DNA of 64,000 bases, taken from Rikenellaceae bacterium. GTDB lineage: Bacteria > Bacteroidota > Bacteroidia > Bacteroidales > Rikenellaceae. Where the stretch lies: NCBI GenBank assembly GCA_015060045.1, contig SUZH01000005.1, positions 111,511 to 175,510 of the forward strand. The letters are read 5' to 3'. The position numbers were made by a program, and so were the translations under genes. Positions 17,562 through 27,212 of the stretch are shown in pieces (the first letter of the stretch is position 1; every line of letters begins with the position of its first letter). Below the pieces are notes generated by a model. That model was not told the DNA's origin. It made no database searches and saw only the letters and a program-made list of their open reading frames with translations.

Positions 17562-18531
17562 ACTTGTTACGCCCCATGAGACTCTTGGCATACTCGCGCA
17601 ACGGCTCTACGCGGGCCGGATCGGCCTGCAGGTTGTCGAGTTGCGAGAGGGCACACTCGAAACGAATCGCGATCTGCACCTCCGTCAAATGGGGGATATC
17701 CAACTCATCGTACACCGCCTTGACACGGGCAATCTTCTCGGCTCGCGACAGACGCGCATCGAGGTGGGTCGAGCGCAGCACCTCACGCTGCTCCTCGTTA
17801 GCACGGCTCATGGCCGTAATCATCAGGTAGGTTTTCTTACCCTCCAGAATATCACCACCGATCGCCTTGCCGAGTCGCTCATCACCATAGCTGTCGAGCA
17901 GATCATCCTGCAGCTGGAAGGCCAAGCCCAACTCGATCGCGAAGCGGCGCAACGCCTTGCAATCCTCCTTCGAGGCACCACCCAGCATGGCACCGATCAC
18001 CACAGCACCGGCCAGCAACACCGAGGTCTTCAGTTCGATCATCCGCATATACTCCACGACCGAAACCTTCTGCTTGGTCTCAAAATCCATATCATATTGC
18101 TGACCCTCACACACCTCCATTGCCGTCTCCGAGAAGACCGTAAGGATCGAACGCAGATCCTCCGTCTGGGTGCGGCCGAGGAGTTGATACGCCTCGATCA
18201 TCATCGCATCACCCGACAGAATGGCCACATTTTTGCCCCACTTGGCAAAGACCGAGGGCTTACCGCGACGCAGCAGGGCATTGTCCATGATATCGTCGTG
18301 CAGGAGCGTAAAGTTGTGGAAGACCTCAATGGCAGCCGCGGCCGGCAGCGCACGTTGATAATCTTCGGCAAAAAGCCCGTACGAGAGCATCAACAGCACC
18401 GGACGCAGGCGCTTACCACCACCCTGCATCGAGTACGAAATCGGGGTATAGAGCAGTTCCGGCTCGGCAGGCATCTCCAGCTGTGCCAGGTAATTTTCAA
18501 CCAAATCGAGTAATTTTTCAGCGTGTTGCAT
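17560..18531 (-). CDS. polyprenyl diphosphate synthase (farnesyl/geranylgeranyl type)
   Basis: A 323-aa all-helical trans-prenyltransferase condensing IPP with allylic diphosphates. First Asp-rich motif DDIMD with following LRRGKPSV lies near residues 98-112; second motif DDLLDSYGD is near 212. KRLRPVLLMLSYG (residues 39-51) is the IPP-binding GGGKRLRP region. The product supplies precursors for undecaprenyl carrier or menaquinone. The short residues before the first motif would determine chain length, but I cannot assign it with confidence. It is transcribed divergently from glucokinase. Confidence 0.92.
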   Translation of the reverse strand: MQHAEKLLDLVENYLAQLEMPAEPELLYTPISYSMQGGGKRLRPVLLMLSYGLFAEDYQRALPAAAAIEVFHNFTLLHDDIMDNALLRRGKPSVFAKWGKNVAILSGDAMMIEAYQLLGRTQTEDLRSILTVFSETAMEVCEGQQYDMDFETKQKVSVVEYMRMIELKTSVLLAGAVVIGAMLGGASKEDCKALRRFAIELGLAFQLQDDLLDSYGDERLGKAIGGDILEGKKTYLMITAMSRANEEQREVLRSTHLDARLSRAEKIARVKAVYDELDIPHLTEVQIAIRFECALSQLDNLQADPARVEPLREYAKSLMGRNK

Positions 18532-18566
18532 CTTCCAAAAAGCCTTGTAAGGTTTGAATTCTGAGC

Positions 18567-18574
18567 CAAATTTA
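18567..18574 (-). promoter_or_regulatory. possible -7 box for the polyprenyl synthase gene
   Basis: TAAATTTG on the minus strand fits TAnnTTTG, 35 bases before the start codon. No clear -33 element. Confidence 0.4.
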
Positions 18575-18583
18575 GGAAAAATC

Positions 18584-18614
18584 TTTGTTCCTGCCGAATT
18601 TTGCTGTAACTTTG
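18584..18614 (+). promoter_or_regulatory. promoter of the glucokinase gene
   Basis: TTTG at 18584-18587, a 19-base spacer, then TAACTTTG at 18607-18614: an ideal Bacteroidota -33/-7 promoter, 34 bases before the ATG. Confidence 0.75.
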
Positions 18615-18648
18615 GTGTCAGAAAAATTGTTTTTAAGAAAAAATTTCC

Positions 18649-19650
18649 ATGAAAAAACTCGCCATAGGCATCGACATCGGCGGCATCAACACCGCCTTCG
18701 GATTGGTCGACGAGCAGGGTGACCTGTTTGCCGAATCAGTCATTTCGACCCGCAAATATCCCTACGTAGAGGACTACCCCACCTACGTCAACGACCTTGC
18801 GCAAGCCATCCGTGCACTGATTAAGAGCCTTTCGTTTGAATTTACGCTGGTCGGCATCGGCATCGGTGCTCCCAATGCCAATATCTACTCGGGCATGATC
18901 GAGCAGCCGGCCAACCTCTGGAAGTTCCGCGAGGAGGAGACCGACCGCAACGAGCAGCGCCGCCTCTTCCCCCTGGCCGAAGATCTATCGAAGGCTTTTG
19001 GCGGGGTTAAGGCGCTCATCACCAACGACGCCAACGCCGCCACGATCGGCGAGATGGTCTATGGCAATGCCAAAGGGATGAAGGACTTCATCATGATCAC
19101 CCTCGGCACGGGGCTCGGTTCGGGCTTTGTGGCCAACGGCAAGATGATCTACGGCCACGATGGCTTTGCCGGTGAGTTCGGCCACGTGATCGCAGAGCGT
19201 GATGGTCGTGTCTGTGGTTGTGGTCGCAAGGGTTGCCTGGAAACCTACGTATCGGCTACGGGTATCAAGCGCACGGCCTTCGAGTTGATGTCCACGATGC
19301 CCGATCGCAGTCGTCTGCGCGAGATCCCCTTCTCGGAGTTTGATTCGGCCATGATTTCGGCTGCCGCCGAGGAGGGTGACCCGATTGCCCGCGAGTGCTT
19401 CCGCCTCACGGGCGAGCGCCTGGGTCGCGCATTGGCTGATGCCGTGACGGTTACCTCGCCCGAGGCAATCTTCCTCTTTGGCGGTTTGGCCAAAGCCGGC
19501 AAGTGGATTTTCGAGCCGACGGCCCACTACCTGGAGGAGAACCTCATGTTTGCCTACAAGAACAAAGTCAAACTGCTGCCGAGTGGTATTCAGGGCAAGA
19601 ATGCAGCCATTCTGGGTGCGTCGGCTCTCATCTGGCAGGAGGAAGCATAA
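18649..19650 (+). CDS. glk: ROK-family glucokinase
   Basis: A 333-aa ROK sugar kinase that phosphorylates glucose at O6 with ATP. The phosphate loop IGIDIGGINTAFGLVDEQG is at residues 4-22, catalytic Asp in ITNDANAATIGE, and sugar-binding GHDGFAGEFGHV. The zinc-binding ROK motif CGCGRKGCLET follows. It heads a plus-strand run with uppP 12 bases downstream. A broader hexokinase or N-acetyl sugar kinase activity is possible within ROK. Confidence 0.9.
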   Translation: MKKLAIGIDIGGINTAFGLVDEQGDLFAESVISTRKYPYVEDYPTYVNDLAQAIRALIKSLSFEFTLVGIGIGAPNANIYSGMIEQPANLWKFREEETDRNEQRRLFPLAEDLSKAFGGVKALITNDANAATIGEMVYGNAKGMKDFIMITLGTGLGSGFVANGKMIYGHDGFAGEFGHVIAERDGRVCGCGRKGCLETYVSATGIKRTAFELMSTMPDRSRLREIPFSEFDSAMISAAAEEGDPIARECFRLTGERLGRALADAVTVTSPEAIFLFGGLAKAGKWIFEPTAHYLEENLMFAYKNKVKLLPSGIQGKNAAILGASALIWQEEA

Positions 19651-19662
19651 TCCTGCCCCGAA

Positions 19663-20445
19663 ATGGATACATTACAAGCCATCCTGCTCGGTATCGTGCA
19701 GGGGCTGACCGAATTTTTACCCGTCTCCTCGAGCGGTCACCTGCAAATTGCCAAGGAGCTGCTGGGGGTTGAGATCGAGCAGAACATCACCTTCGACGTG
19801 ACGCTGCACGCCGCCACCGTATTGAGTACGATTGTCGTCCTGTGGTCGGAGTTGTGGCGGCTGATCAAGGGGTGCTTTTCGCGTCGCTTTAACGAAGAGC
19901 AGGCCTATGTGCTGAAGGTCATCCTCTCGATGATTCCGGCCGGTGTGGTCGGGGTGTTCTTTGCCGACGAGATCGAGGCGCTTTTTTCATCGCTTTGGTT
20001 CGTGGGACTCATGTTGCTGCTGACGGCCGCGCTATTGAGCTTCGCCTACTACGCCAAGCCGCGCCAAAAGAGCGATATCTCCTACCGTGACGCCTTCGTA
20101 ATCGGCCTGGCGCAGGCTGCCGCCACGATGCCCGGTCTGTCGCGTTCGGGTTCGACGATCGCCACGGGTCTGTTGCTCGGTGACGAGAAATCCGCCGTGG
20201 CCCACTTCTCGTTTATCATGGTCATTCCGGTCATCTTGGGCAAGATGCTGCTCGATATCGTATCGGGCGAAATGGCCACAATGAGCGTTCCGACCGAAGC
20301 TCTTGTCAGTGGCTTTATCGCCGCCTTCATCTCCGGTGCGTTGGCCTGCCGATTCATGATCGAGATCGTCAAGCGCGGCCGCCTGATTTGGTTTGCCGCC
20401 TACTGCGCCATAGTGGGCTGCATCTGTCTGATTACAACACTCTAA
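19663..20445 (+). CDS. uppP: undecaprenyl-diphosphatase
   Basis: A 260-aa multi-spanning membrane enzyme recycling undecaprenyl diphosphate to the monophosphate for cell-wall synthesis. Both active-site motifs are visible: GLTEFLPVSSSGHLQIAKEL near the N-terminus and PGLSRSGSTIATGLLLG near residue 155. About eight hydrophobic segments are present. The gene overlaps nothing but sits 2 bases from truB, so the two are probably one transcript. Confidence 0.95.
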   Translation: MDTLQAILLGIVQGLTEFLPVSSSGHLQIAKELLGVEIEQNITFDVTLHAATVLSTIVVLWSELWRLIKGCFSRRFNEEQAYVLKVILSMIPAGVVGVFFADEIEALFSSLWFVGLMLLLTAALLSFAYYAKPRQKSDISYRDAFVIGLAQAAATMPGLSRSGSTIATGLLLGDEKSAVAHFSFIMVIPVILGKMLLDIVSGEMATMSVPTEALVSGFIAAFISGALACRFMIEIVKRGRLIWFAAYCAIVGCICLITTL

Positions 20446-20447
20446 GT

Positions 20448-21164
20448 ATGGCATTCACTGAAGATTTACGCGGCATCAATTTCGAGGAGGGCTACATTGC
20501 CGTCATCGACAAACCGCTCTATTGGACCTCAGCCGACGTCGTGCGCAAGATCAAATATGCACTGCGCCGCTGCGGATACCGTAAAATCAAGATCGGACAC
20601 GCCGGTACGCTCGACCCGCTGGCAACAGGCGTACTACTGGTCTGCATCGGTCGCGCCACGAAGATGGTCGATCAGCTCCAGGCCGAGGAGAAGGAGTATG
20701 TAGCCGACGTGCTATTCGGTGCCACCACCCCCAGCTACGACCGCGAGCACACGATCGACCACACCTATCCGTGGCGCCACATTACGCGCGAAAAACTCGA
20801 CGAAGCACTCACCGCCTTACGTGGCGAACGACTCCAATCACCCCCGCTCTACTCGGCCAAGAAGGTCGAGGGTCTGCGCGCCTACGAAATCGCCCGCGCC
20901 GGCGAGACGGTGGAGCTGAAACAATCGCTGATCAACATCTACGACATGCAGGTGGAGACCTTTTCATTGCCCGATTTGCGCCTGCGCGTGCGCTGCAGCC
21001 GTGGCACCTACATCCGTTCGCTGGCCTACGAGATCGGTTGCGAAGTGCGAAGTGGCGCCCACCTGACGGCCCTCCGAAGAACGCGTAGCGGTGGCTTCAC
21101 GGCCGAAAACGGATGGAATTTGACCGATTTTTTAGAAAAATTACAAGAACTTGAAACAAAATAG
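20448..21164 (+). CDS. truB: tRNA pseudouridine(55) synthase
   Basis: A 238-aa TruB that forms pseudouridine 55 in the T arm of tRNAs. The catalytic aspartate lies in [20 protein letters not shown], and further family motifs are [17 protein letters not shown] and [17 protein letters not shown] chose the ATG at 20448 because it begins [16 protein letters not shown], typical for Bacteroidota TruB. The upstream in-frame ATG at 20388 lies inside uppP. The C-terminal PUA domain is absent, as in other short TruB forms. Confidence 0.94.
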   Translation: MAFTEDLRGINFEEGYIAVIDKPLYWTSADVVRKIKYALRRCGYRKIKIGHAGTLDPLATGVLLVCIGRATKMVDQLQAEEKEYVADVLFGATTPSYDREHTIDHTYPWRHITREKLDEALTALRGERLQSPPLYSAKKVEGLRAYEIARAGETVELKQSLINIYDMQVETFSLPDLRLRVRCSRGTYIRSLAYEIGCEVRSGAHLTALRRTRSGGFTAENGWNLTDFLEKLQELETK

Positions 21165-21216
21165 TCGTTTTTGCGTATTGTATTAGATTGTTTTTCACTA
21201 AAAGTCAAGCCAATCT

Positions 21217-22263
21217 ATGAAACTTTCGCAATACGGATACGACTTTACGCCCGAAATGGCGCAATATCCGACCATCAACCGTGACGATTCGCGGCTGATG
21301 GTCGTTCATCGTTCAACCGGTGAGATCGAGCACCGCATCTTCAAGGACATCCTGGATTATTTCGACGAGAAGGACCTCTTTGTCTTCAACGACACGAAGG
21401 TTTTTCCGGCCCGTCTGTACGGTAACAAAGAGAAGACCGGCGCCGAGATCGAGATCTTCCTGCTCCGCGAGCTGAACCGCGACCTGCGCCTGTGGGACGT
21501 GCTGGTAGATCCGGCCCGCAAGATCCGCATCGGTAACAAACTCTACTTCGGCGACGACGATCTGTTGGTGGCCGAGGTGATCGACAACACCACCTCGCGT
21601 GGCCGCACGCTGCGCTTCCTCTTCGACGGTTCGTATGAGGAGTTCAAGGAGGCACTCTTCGCCCTGGGCGAGACGCCCCTGCCGCGTTGGGTGCGTGAGA
21701 AGGTCGAGCCGGAGGATGCCGAGCGCTACCAGACCATCTTCGCCGCAAAGGAGGGCGCCGTAGCTGCTCCGACGGCCGGTATGCACTTCTCGAAACACCT
21801 CTTAAAGCGCATGGAGATCAAGGGGGTCGAGAGCGCCTTCCTCACGCTGCACGTCGGTTTGGGTAACTTCCGCACGGTGGATGTCGAGGATCTCTCGAAG
21901 CACAAGATGGACTCCGAGCAGTATTTCGTTTCGCCCGAAACGGCCGAGGCGGTCAACACGGCCAAGCGCGAGGGTCGCAAGGTGGTTTCGATCGGTACGA
22001 CCGTCATGCGTACGCTTGAGACGGTGACCTCGACGGGCGGCATGATCAAAGCCGACGAGGGTTGGACCAACAAATTCATCTTCGCACCGCACGAATTTGC
22101 CGTGGCCGACGCCATGGTATCGAACTTCCACCTCCCCTACTCGACCCAGCTGATGATGGTGGCCGCCTTTGGCGGATACGACCTCGTGATGAAGGCCTAC
22201 GAGGAGGCAAACAAGGAGGGCTACCGCTTCGGCACGTACGGTGATGCGATGTTGATTCTCTAA
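21217..22263 (+). CDS. queA: S-adenosylmethionine:tRNA ribosyltransferase-isomerase
   Basis: A 348-aa QueA, which moves the ribosyl part of SAM to preQ1 in tRNA to make epoxyqueuosine. Recognisable family blocks are [29 protein letters not shown] and [17 protein letters not shown], with [18 protein letters not shown] near the C-terminus. Length matches the family. The downstream palindrome at 22268-22289 may end the transcript. Confidence 0.95.
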   Translation: MKLSQYGYDFTPEMAQYPTINRDDSRLMVVHRSTGEIEHRIFKDILDYFDEKDLFVFNDTKVFPARLYGNKEKTGAEIEIFLLRELNRDLRLWDVLVDPARKIRIGNKLYFGDDDLLVAEVIDNTTSRGRTLRFLFDGSYEEFKEALFALGETPLPRWVREKVEPEDAERYQTIFAAKEGAVAAPTAGMHFSKHLLKRMEIKGVESAFLTLHVGLGNFRTVDVEDLSKHKMDSEQYFVSPETAEAVNTAKREGRKVVSIGTTVMRTLETVTSTGGMIKADEGWTNKFIFAPHEFAVADAMVSNFHLPYSTQLMMVAAFGGYDLVMKAYEEANKEGYRFGTYGDAMLIL

Positions 22264-22267
22264 AAAC

Positions 22268-22289
22268 CTTTCAAAAAGCGTTTTGAAAG
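22268..22289 (+). terminator. possible terminator after queA
   Basis: Perfect 9-bp stem CTTTCAAAA/TTTTGAAAG with AGCG loop. It lacks a clear T-run, so termination is uncertain. Confidence 0.4.
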
Positions 22290-22343
22290 AGACAAAAGCA
22301 CTTTAAGGAGGATCAAAACAGGCAATTTTTCGGATTTTTTCAC

Positions 22344-22351
22344 TATCTTTG
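22344..22351 (+). promoter_or_regulatory. -7 box for the GT5-like gene
   Basis: TATCTTTG, 22 bases before the ATG at 22374. The -33 region is not clear. Confidence 0.5.
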
Positions 22352-22373
22352 CACTTGTAAAACCAGCACAATA

Positions 22374-23183
22374 ATGGCAAACAAGATTCTGTATATGTGT
22401 CAGGAGATTACTCCCTATCTGCCCGAGACGGAGTGCTCCACGCTGTGCCGCTCGCTGACGCAGGCGATGCAGGAGCGCGGGAACGAGATTCGCTCCTTTA
22501 TGCCGCGTTATGGTTGTATCAACGAGCGTCGCCACCAGCTTCATGAGGTGATTCGTCTGTCGGGTATGAACCTGATCATCGACGACAACGACCACCAGCT
22601 CATCATCAAGGTGGCATCGATTCCTTCGGCGCGCGTACAGATCTACTTCATCGACAACGACGACTATTTTGCCCGCAAGGCGGCCCTGGTCGATCCCGAG
22701 ACGGGTGAGGGTTTTGCCGACAACGACGAGCGCGCCATCTTCTTCGCGCGCGGCGTGCTGGAGACGGTCAAGAAACTGCGATGGGCACCTTCGGTGGTGC
22801 ACTGCCACGGCTGGCTCACGGCTGTAGGTCCGGTCTACCTGAAGCGCATCTTCTCCGATGACCCGATCTTCCGCGATGTCAAGGTGGTCGTTTCGCTCTA
22901 CGGCGACGAAATCCCCGGCAAGCTGAGTCCCGAATTTGCCTCGAAAATCGCCAGCGAGGGCGTGACGGATAAAAATTTGGAAATTTTACAGGATCCTTCA
23001 CACGAAAATCTTTGTCGATTCGTTCTTGATTATGCAGATGGCGTGGTTTTGGCATCGGATCGCCTCTCGGATGAGGTGCTTAAGATTGTCCGTGAGAGCG
23101 GCAAACCGGTGCTGGAATACCAATCGCCCGATGCACCGGACTTTTTCGACAACTACAACAGATTCTATGATGAAATTCAATAA
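22374..23183 (+). CDS. GT5 glycogen/starch-synthase-like protein, N-terminal domain only
   Basis: A 269-aa protein equal to the N-terminal Rossmann domain of glycogen synthases (KILYMCQEITPYLPETECST, VVHCHGWLTAVGPVYLKRIF). The usual second domain with the ADP-glucose-binding half is absent. The family's KxGGL motif after the first strand is replaced by PETECSTL, so ordinary glucosyl transfer is doubtful. Bacteroidota commonly carry this short form upstream of a DUF4270 lipoprotein. The stop codon overlaps the start of that lipoprotein gene by 17 bases, suggesting coupled translation. The function is unknown; a regulatory or lectin-like role is possible. Confidence 0.8.
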   Translation: MANKILYMCQEITPYLPETECSTLCRSLTQAMQERGNEIRSFMPRYGCINERRHQLHEVIRLSGMNLIIDDNDHQLIIKVASIPSARVQIYFIDNDDYFARKAALVDPETGEGFADNDERAIFFARGVLETVKKLRWAPSVVHCHGWLTAVGPVYLKRIFSDDPIFRDVKVVVSLYGDEIPGKLSPEFASKIASEGVTDKNLEILQDPSHENLCRFVLDYADGVVLASDRLSDEVLKIVRESGKPVLEYQSPDAPDFFDNYNRFYDEIQ

Positions 23184-24777
23184 ACTCTGTCGAGCTTTGC
23201 TCAACCCGTGTATTGCACTGGCCGTCTTTGCCTCGTTGGCTTTGACGGCCTGCGATGTTATGGTAGATGACACGCTCGGCTCGAATTTGGTACCCGACAA
23301 CCAGCAGATGAAGGCCGGCTATTTGGTGCTCGATGGACGTAATCCGCGCCAATATGTCGAGACCCGTCTCTTCCAGACAGACTCGATCCTGAGCTCGAAC
23401 ATCGACTACGGATACCTCGGCTCGTCGAAGGATGAGCGTTTGGGTCGTCGCGAAGCTGCCTTCCTGACGCAGTTCACCAACTACTACACGGTCGATTCGG
23501 GTTACTTCGGCTACCGTCCGATCTTCGACTCGGCCACGCTGCTGCTCGCAATCGACACATGGGCCGGCGATACGACCGTTGTACAAAAGTTCGGTGTCTA
23601 TGAGGTGTGCTCGAACGACTACATCACCGAGAGCGAGGATTCGACCTTCTTCCTGCGCTACGACCCGATGCAGGAGGGTGTAGTGAGTGAGCAACCGATC
23701 TTCACCTTTGAGTTGGGTGGCGATAAGGGTCCGGCAACGACCTCCGTAACGCTGAAGCCGACCGAGGAGGGCTTGGCCTTTGTGGATCGCCTCTTCCTCA
23801 AGGCGGGTAAGTACAAGGGCGACTACTCGATCTACAGCATCGACAGCACCAGCCAGTGGGTCGATGAGTTCAAGGGTCTCTACATCAAGACGCTGGAGGA
23901 GCCCGAGGGTGAGGGTGCGCTGTATGTCACCAAGCTCGAGGAGTCGGCCCTCTCGATCTATGGTCGTAACCGCCGCAAGGAGGACCCCTCGCTGATCCAG
24001 GATACGATCGGTATGGTCTACTACTTCAAGGATCTCCACCAAAAGAATACCAACATCTCGATCAACAACGTCAAGCACGACTACTCGGAGGGTTCGCTTC
24101 AGCTCGACATCGCATCGATCAACGAGCAGGCTGCGGAGCGCGAGCAGCGTAGCGAACTGATCGTCGAGGGTATGGGCGGTGTGATTTCGGAGATTCAGTT
24201 CACGCAGGCCTTCTTTGATGCGCTGGATCAGATCCTCGCCGACGAGTATGCCGCTTCGAAGAAGGAGTTCACCACGATCGCCTTCTCACAGGCCATGGTC
24301 TACTTCTACTTCCCGTCAAGCATCTACGACTACCTCTCGATCACGCCGGCGCTGGGTGCACAATACGACTCGCTGCTGGAGGAGATGGACGAGGCACAGA
24401 GCCGCCTGGGTCTCTACACCGATTATAAGAAGATGACCGCTGTGTCGGATTACGCCTACAGCTACGAGCAGCAGTCGTCGAGCGCATCGATTGCCTACGA
24501 TGGCTACATCAACCGCAGCCGTGGTTGCTACGCCATGAACATCACGGGCTACATGCAGCAACTGTGGAACTCTTACCGCAAGGAGTGCGAAGCGGCCAAA
24601 GCAGAGGGTCGCGCCGTCGATCTGGAGAAGGTGAACAACCGCACGATCTACCTCGCGCCCGAGGCTTTCAGCGCCTATACGTTCAACTTCAGCTTCCTGC
24701 AGGGAGCCAACCACGAGAACGATCAGTCACTCGCCGCACCGATCAGGTTTGAGTTTACCTATAACATGATCCGATAA
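23167..24777 (+). CDS. DUF4270 outer-membrane lipoprotein
   Basis: A 536-aa protein with a lipoprotein signal: a basic start, hydrophobic stretch and lipobox LTAC, cysteine at residue 28 from the first ATG. After it come SNLVPDNQQMKAGYLVLDGR and later EIQFTQAFFDALD, as in DUF4270 proteins of Bacteroidota. It is expected on the outer membrane or cell surface; biochemical function is not known. The double ATG at 23167/23170 overlaps the end of the GT5-like gene, and the tag of C-terminal beta-strands ends just before the terminator at 24803. The longer frame back to 23026 lies inside the upstream gene and is rejected. Confidence 0.85.
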   Translation: MMKFNKLCRALLNPCIALAVFASLALTACDVMVDDTLGSNLVPDNQQMKAGYLVLDGRNPRQYVETRLFQTDSILSSNIDYGYLGSSKDERLGRREAAFLTQFTNYYTVDSGYFGYRPIFDSATLLLAIDTWAGDTTVVQKFGVYEVCSNDYITESEDSTFFLRYDPMQEGVVSEQPIFTFELGGDKGPATTSVTLKPTEEGLAFVDRLFLKAGKYKGDYSIYSIDSTSQWVDEFKGLYIKTLEEPEGEGALYVTKLEESALSIYGRNRRKEDPSLIQDTIGMVYYFKDLHQKNTNISINNVKHDYSEGSLQLDIASINEQAAEREQRSELIVEGMGGVISEIQFTQAFFDALDQILADEYAASKKEFTTIAFSQAMVYFYFPSSIYDYLSITPALGAQYDSLLEEMDEAQSRLGLYTDYKKMTAVSDYAYSYEQQSSSASIAYDGYINRSRGCYAMNITGYMQQLWNSYRKECEAAKAEGRAVDLEKVNNRTIYLAPEAFSAYTFNFSFLQGANHENDQSLAAPIRFEFTYNMIR

Positions 24778-24802
24778 GGGTCTGAAAAACAAGCCAAAGG
24801 CG

Positions 24803-24836
24803 AAACCTGAGTCATGGACTTGGGTTTTCCGTTTTT
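24803..24836 (+). terminator. terminator between the DUF4270 gene and topA
   Basis: AAACCTGAGTC pairs with GACTTGGGTTT (two wobbles) around an ATG loop, followed by TTTTCCGTTTTTT. It argues against topA starting at the ATG in the loop (24814). Confidence 0.6.
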
Positions 24837-24888
24837 TAAGAACTTGCGTCCTTCGGGGACGACATTAAGAGAAGATTTACAAACTGTT

Positions 24889-27189
24889 ATGCAGGAAAAT
24901 TTAGTTATTGTCGAGTCACCGGCCAAAGCCAAAACCATCGAGAAATTTCTCGGTAGCGACTTCATGGTTCGCTCCAGTTTCGGCCACATCCGCGACTTGG
25001 CCAAGAAGGGTTTGGGTATCGAGGTAGAAGATGGTTTTGCACCGGTCTATGAGATTCCCGCCGACAAGAAAAAGGTCGTGAGCGAACTCTCGAAGCTGGC
25101 CAAGGAGAAGACCGTTTGGCTGGCTTCCGATGAAGACCGCGAAGGAGAGGCCATCGCATGGCACCTGACCGAAGTGTTGGGTCTCCCGGTTGATAAGACG
25201 AAGCGTATCGTCTTCCACGAGATCACGAAGAAGGCCATCTTGGAGGCCATCGAGCAGCCGCGCACGGTCAACATGTCGCTCGTGAATGCCCAACAGGCAC
25301 GTCGTGTACTGGATCGTCTGGTGGGTTTTGAGCTCTCGCCCGTACTTTGGAAAAAGGTACGTCCGTCGCTCTCGGCCGGTCGCGTGCAGTCGGTAGCCGT
25401 ACGCCTCATCGTGGAGCGCGAACGCGAGATCATCGCCTTCCACTCGACCCCCTATTTCCGTGTCGTGGCACAATTCTATGCCCAGCACGATCCTGAGAAG
25501 ACCCTCTTCCGTGCCGAGCTGACGAAACGTTTCGATACGCCGCAGGAAGCTGAGGAGTTCCTCCTCTCGTGCAAGGGGGCCTCGTTCCGCGTTACGAAGA
25601 GCGAAGAGAAACCTGCACAACGTTTCCCGGCACCGCCCTTTACCACCTCGACCTTGCAGCAGGAGGCCGGCCGTAAACTCGGCATGAGCGTTTCGCAGAC
25701 GATGTCCGTTGCGCAACACCTCTACGAGCAGGGTTTGATTACCTACATGCGTACCGACTCGGTGAACCTGGCTGTTCAGGCATTGGCACAATGCAAGGAG
25801 GAGGTCACGAAGCACTTTGGCGAGGAGTACCACCGTTGGTTCAACTACAAGACCAAGAGCAAGGGCGCCCAGGAGGCTCATGAGGCGATTCGTCCTTCGT
25901 ACATCGATCGTCAGTCGATTGAGGGTACAACGGCCGAGAAACGTCTCTACGACTTGATCTGGAAGCGCACCGTTGCCTCGCAAATGGTACCAGCCGAGCT
26001 GGATCGTACGACCATCACGATCGAGATCGACGGCTCGGAGTACCAGTTTGTGGCCCAGGGTGAGGTGATTCGTTTCGACGGTTTCCTCAAGCTCTACTCC
26101 GAGTCGACGGATGAGGAGCAGGCTGCCGAGCAGGGCGAGGGTTTGCTGCCGAAGCTCACGGCCGGCGATCCGCTCACCGCCAAGCAGATTACCGCCACGG
26201 AGCGTTTCACGATGGCTCCCTCGCGCTACAACGAGGCATCGCTCGTGAAGCGTCTGGAGGAGCTGGGCATCGGTCGTCCTTCGACCTACGCCCCGACCAT
26301 CACGACGATCATCAACCGCGGATATGTCGAGAAGCAGAACCGCGAAAGCCATAAGCGCAACTACCAGCAATTCACCCTGACGGGCAACAAACTCACCTCG
26401 AAGCAGATGACCGAGAGCGTCGGTAAGGAGCGTAACCGTCTCTCGCCGACCGACATCGGTATGCTCGTAAACGACTACCTCGAAACGCAGTTTGGCCCGA
26501 TTCTGGACTACAACTTCACGGCTTCAGTCGAGAAGGAGTTTGACCGTGTAGCCGAGGGTGAGATCACCTGGACGAAGATGATTGACGACTTCTACGGTCC
26601 CTTCCACCGCATGGTCGATGAGGCGATCGGCACACAGACCGACCGCACGAGCCAGGTGCGCGAGCTGGGTGTGGATCCTGCCACGGGCCATGTGGTACGT
26701 GCCCGCATCGGTCGCTACGGCCCGATGGTCGAGATCGAGGGTGCAGAGGGTGAGAAGGCCCGCTTCGCTTCGCTGAAGAAGGGTCAGCTCATCGAGTCGA
26801 TCACGCTCGAGGAGGCTCTGGAGCTCTTTGCCCTGCCGCGTATGGTGGGTGAGCTGGATGGCGAGGAGCTGGTGGTCGGCATCGGCCGCTTTGGTGCCTA
26901 CATCCGCCACGGGCAATCGTTCACCTCGCTGCAAAAGGGCGACGACCCCTACACGGTCAGCTACGAGCGTTGCGTCGAGCTGGTCAAGGCCAAGGAGTCA
27001 GCTGCAGCAGCTGCCCGTACGCCGCTCCGTACCTTTGCCGAGGAGAAGGATCTGCTCGTCAAGCAGGGCCCCTATGGCGCCTACATCGCCTACAAGGGTA
27101 AGAACTACCGCCTACCGAAGGGCACGAAGGTCGACGAACTGACCTGCGAAAAGTGCCTCGAGATTGTCGAAAAATCGAAAAAGAGATAA
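24889..27189 (+). CDS. topA: DNA topoisomerase I
   Basis: A 766-aa type IA topoisomerase relaxing negative supercoils. The Toprim domain opens LVIVESPAKAKTIEKFLG with the acidic DEDREGEAIAWHL motif near residue 80. The active-site tyrosine is in GLITYMRTDSVNL near residue 287, and SAGRVQSVAVRLIVERE is conserved. The C-terminus has GRYGPMVEIEG-type and GPYGAYIAYKGKNYRLPKG repeats without Cys4 zinc ribbons, as in other Bacteroidota. The start at 24889 is chosen because it gives MQENLVIVESP; the ATG at 24814 falls in a hairpin. Confidence 0.95.
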   Translation: MQENLVIVESPAKAKTIEKFLGSDFMVRSSFGHIRDLAKKGLGIEVEDGFAPVYEIPADKKKVVSELSKLAKEKTVWLASDEDREGEAIAWHLTEVLGLPVDKTKRIVFHEITKKAILEAIEQPRTVNMSLVNAQQARRVLDRLVGFELSPVLWKKVRPSLSAGRVQSVAVRLIVEREREIIAFHSTPYFRVVAQFYAQHDPEKTLFRAELTKRFDTPQEAEEFLLSCKGASFRVTKSEEKPAQRFPAPPFTTSTLQQEAGRKLGMSVSQTMSVAQHLYEQGLITYMRTDSVNLAVQALAQCKEEVTKHFGEEYHRWFNYKTKSKGAQEAHEAIRPSYIDRQSIEGTTAEKRLYDLIWKRTVASQMVPAELDRTTITIEIDGSEYQFVAQGEVIRFDGFLKLYSESTDEEQAAEQGEGLLPKLTAGDPLTAKQITATERFTMAPSRYNEASLVKRLEELGIGRPSTYAPTITTIINRGYVEKQNRESHKRNYQQFTLTGNKLTSKQMTESVGKERNRLSPTDIGMLVNDYLETQFGPILDYNFTASVEKEFDRVAEGEITWTKMIDDFYGPFHRMVDEAIGTQTDRTSQVRELGVDPATGHVVRARIGRYGPMVEIEGAEGEKARFASLKKGQLIESITLEEALELFALPRMVGELDGEELVVGIGRFGAYIRHGQSFTSLQKGDDPYTVSYERCVELVKAKESAAAAARTPLRTFAEEKDLLVKQGPYGAYIAYKGKNYRLPKGTKVDELTCEKCLEIVEKSKKR

Positions 27190-27212
27190 CAAACCTTAAA
27201 ACCCAATTAGCT

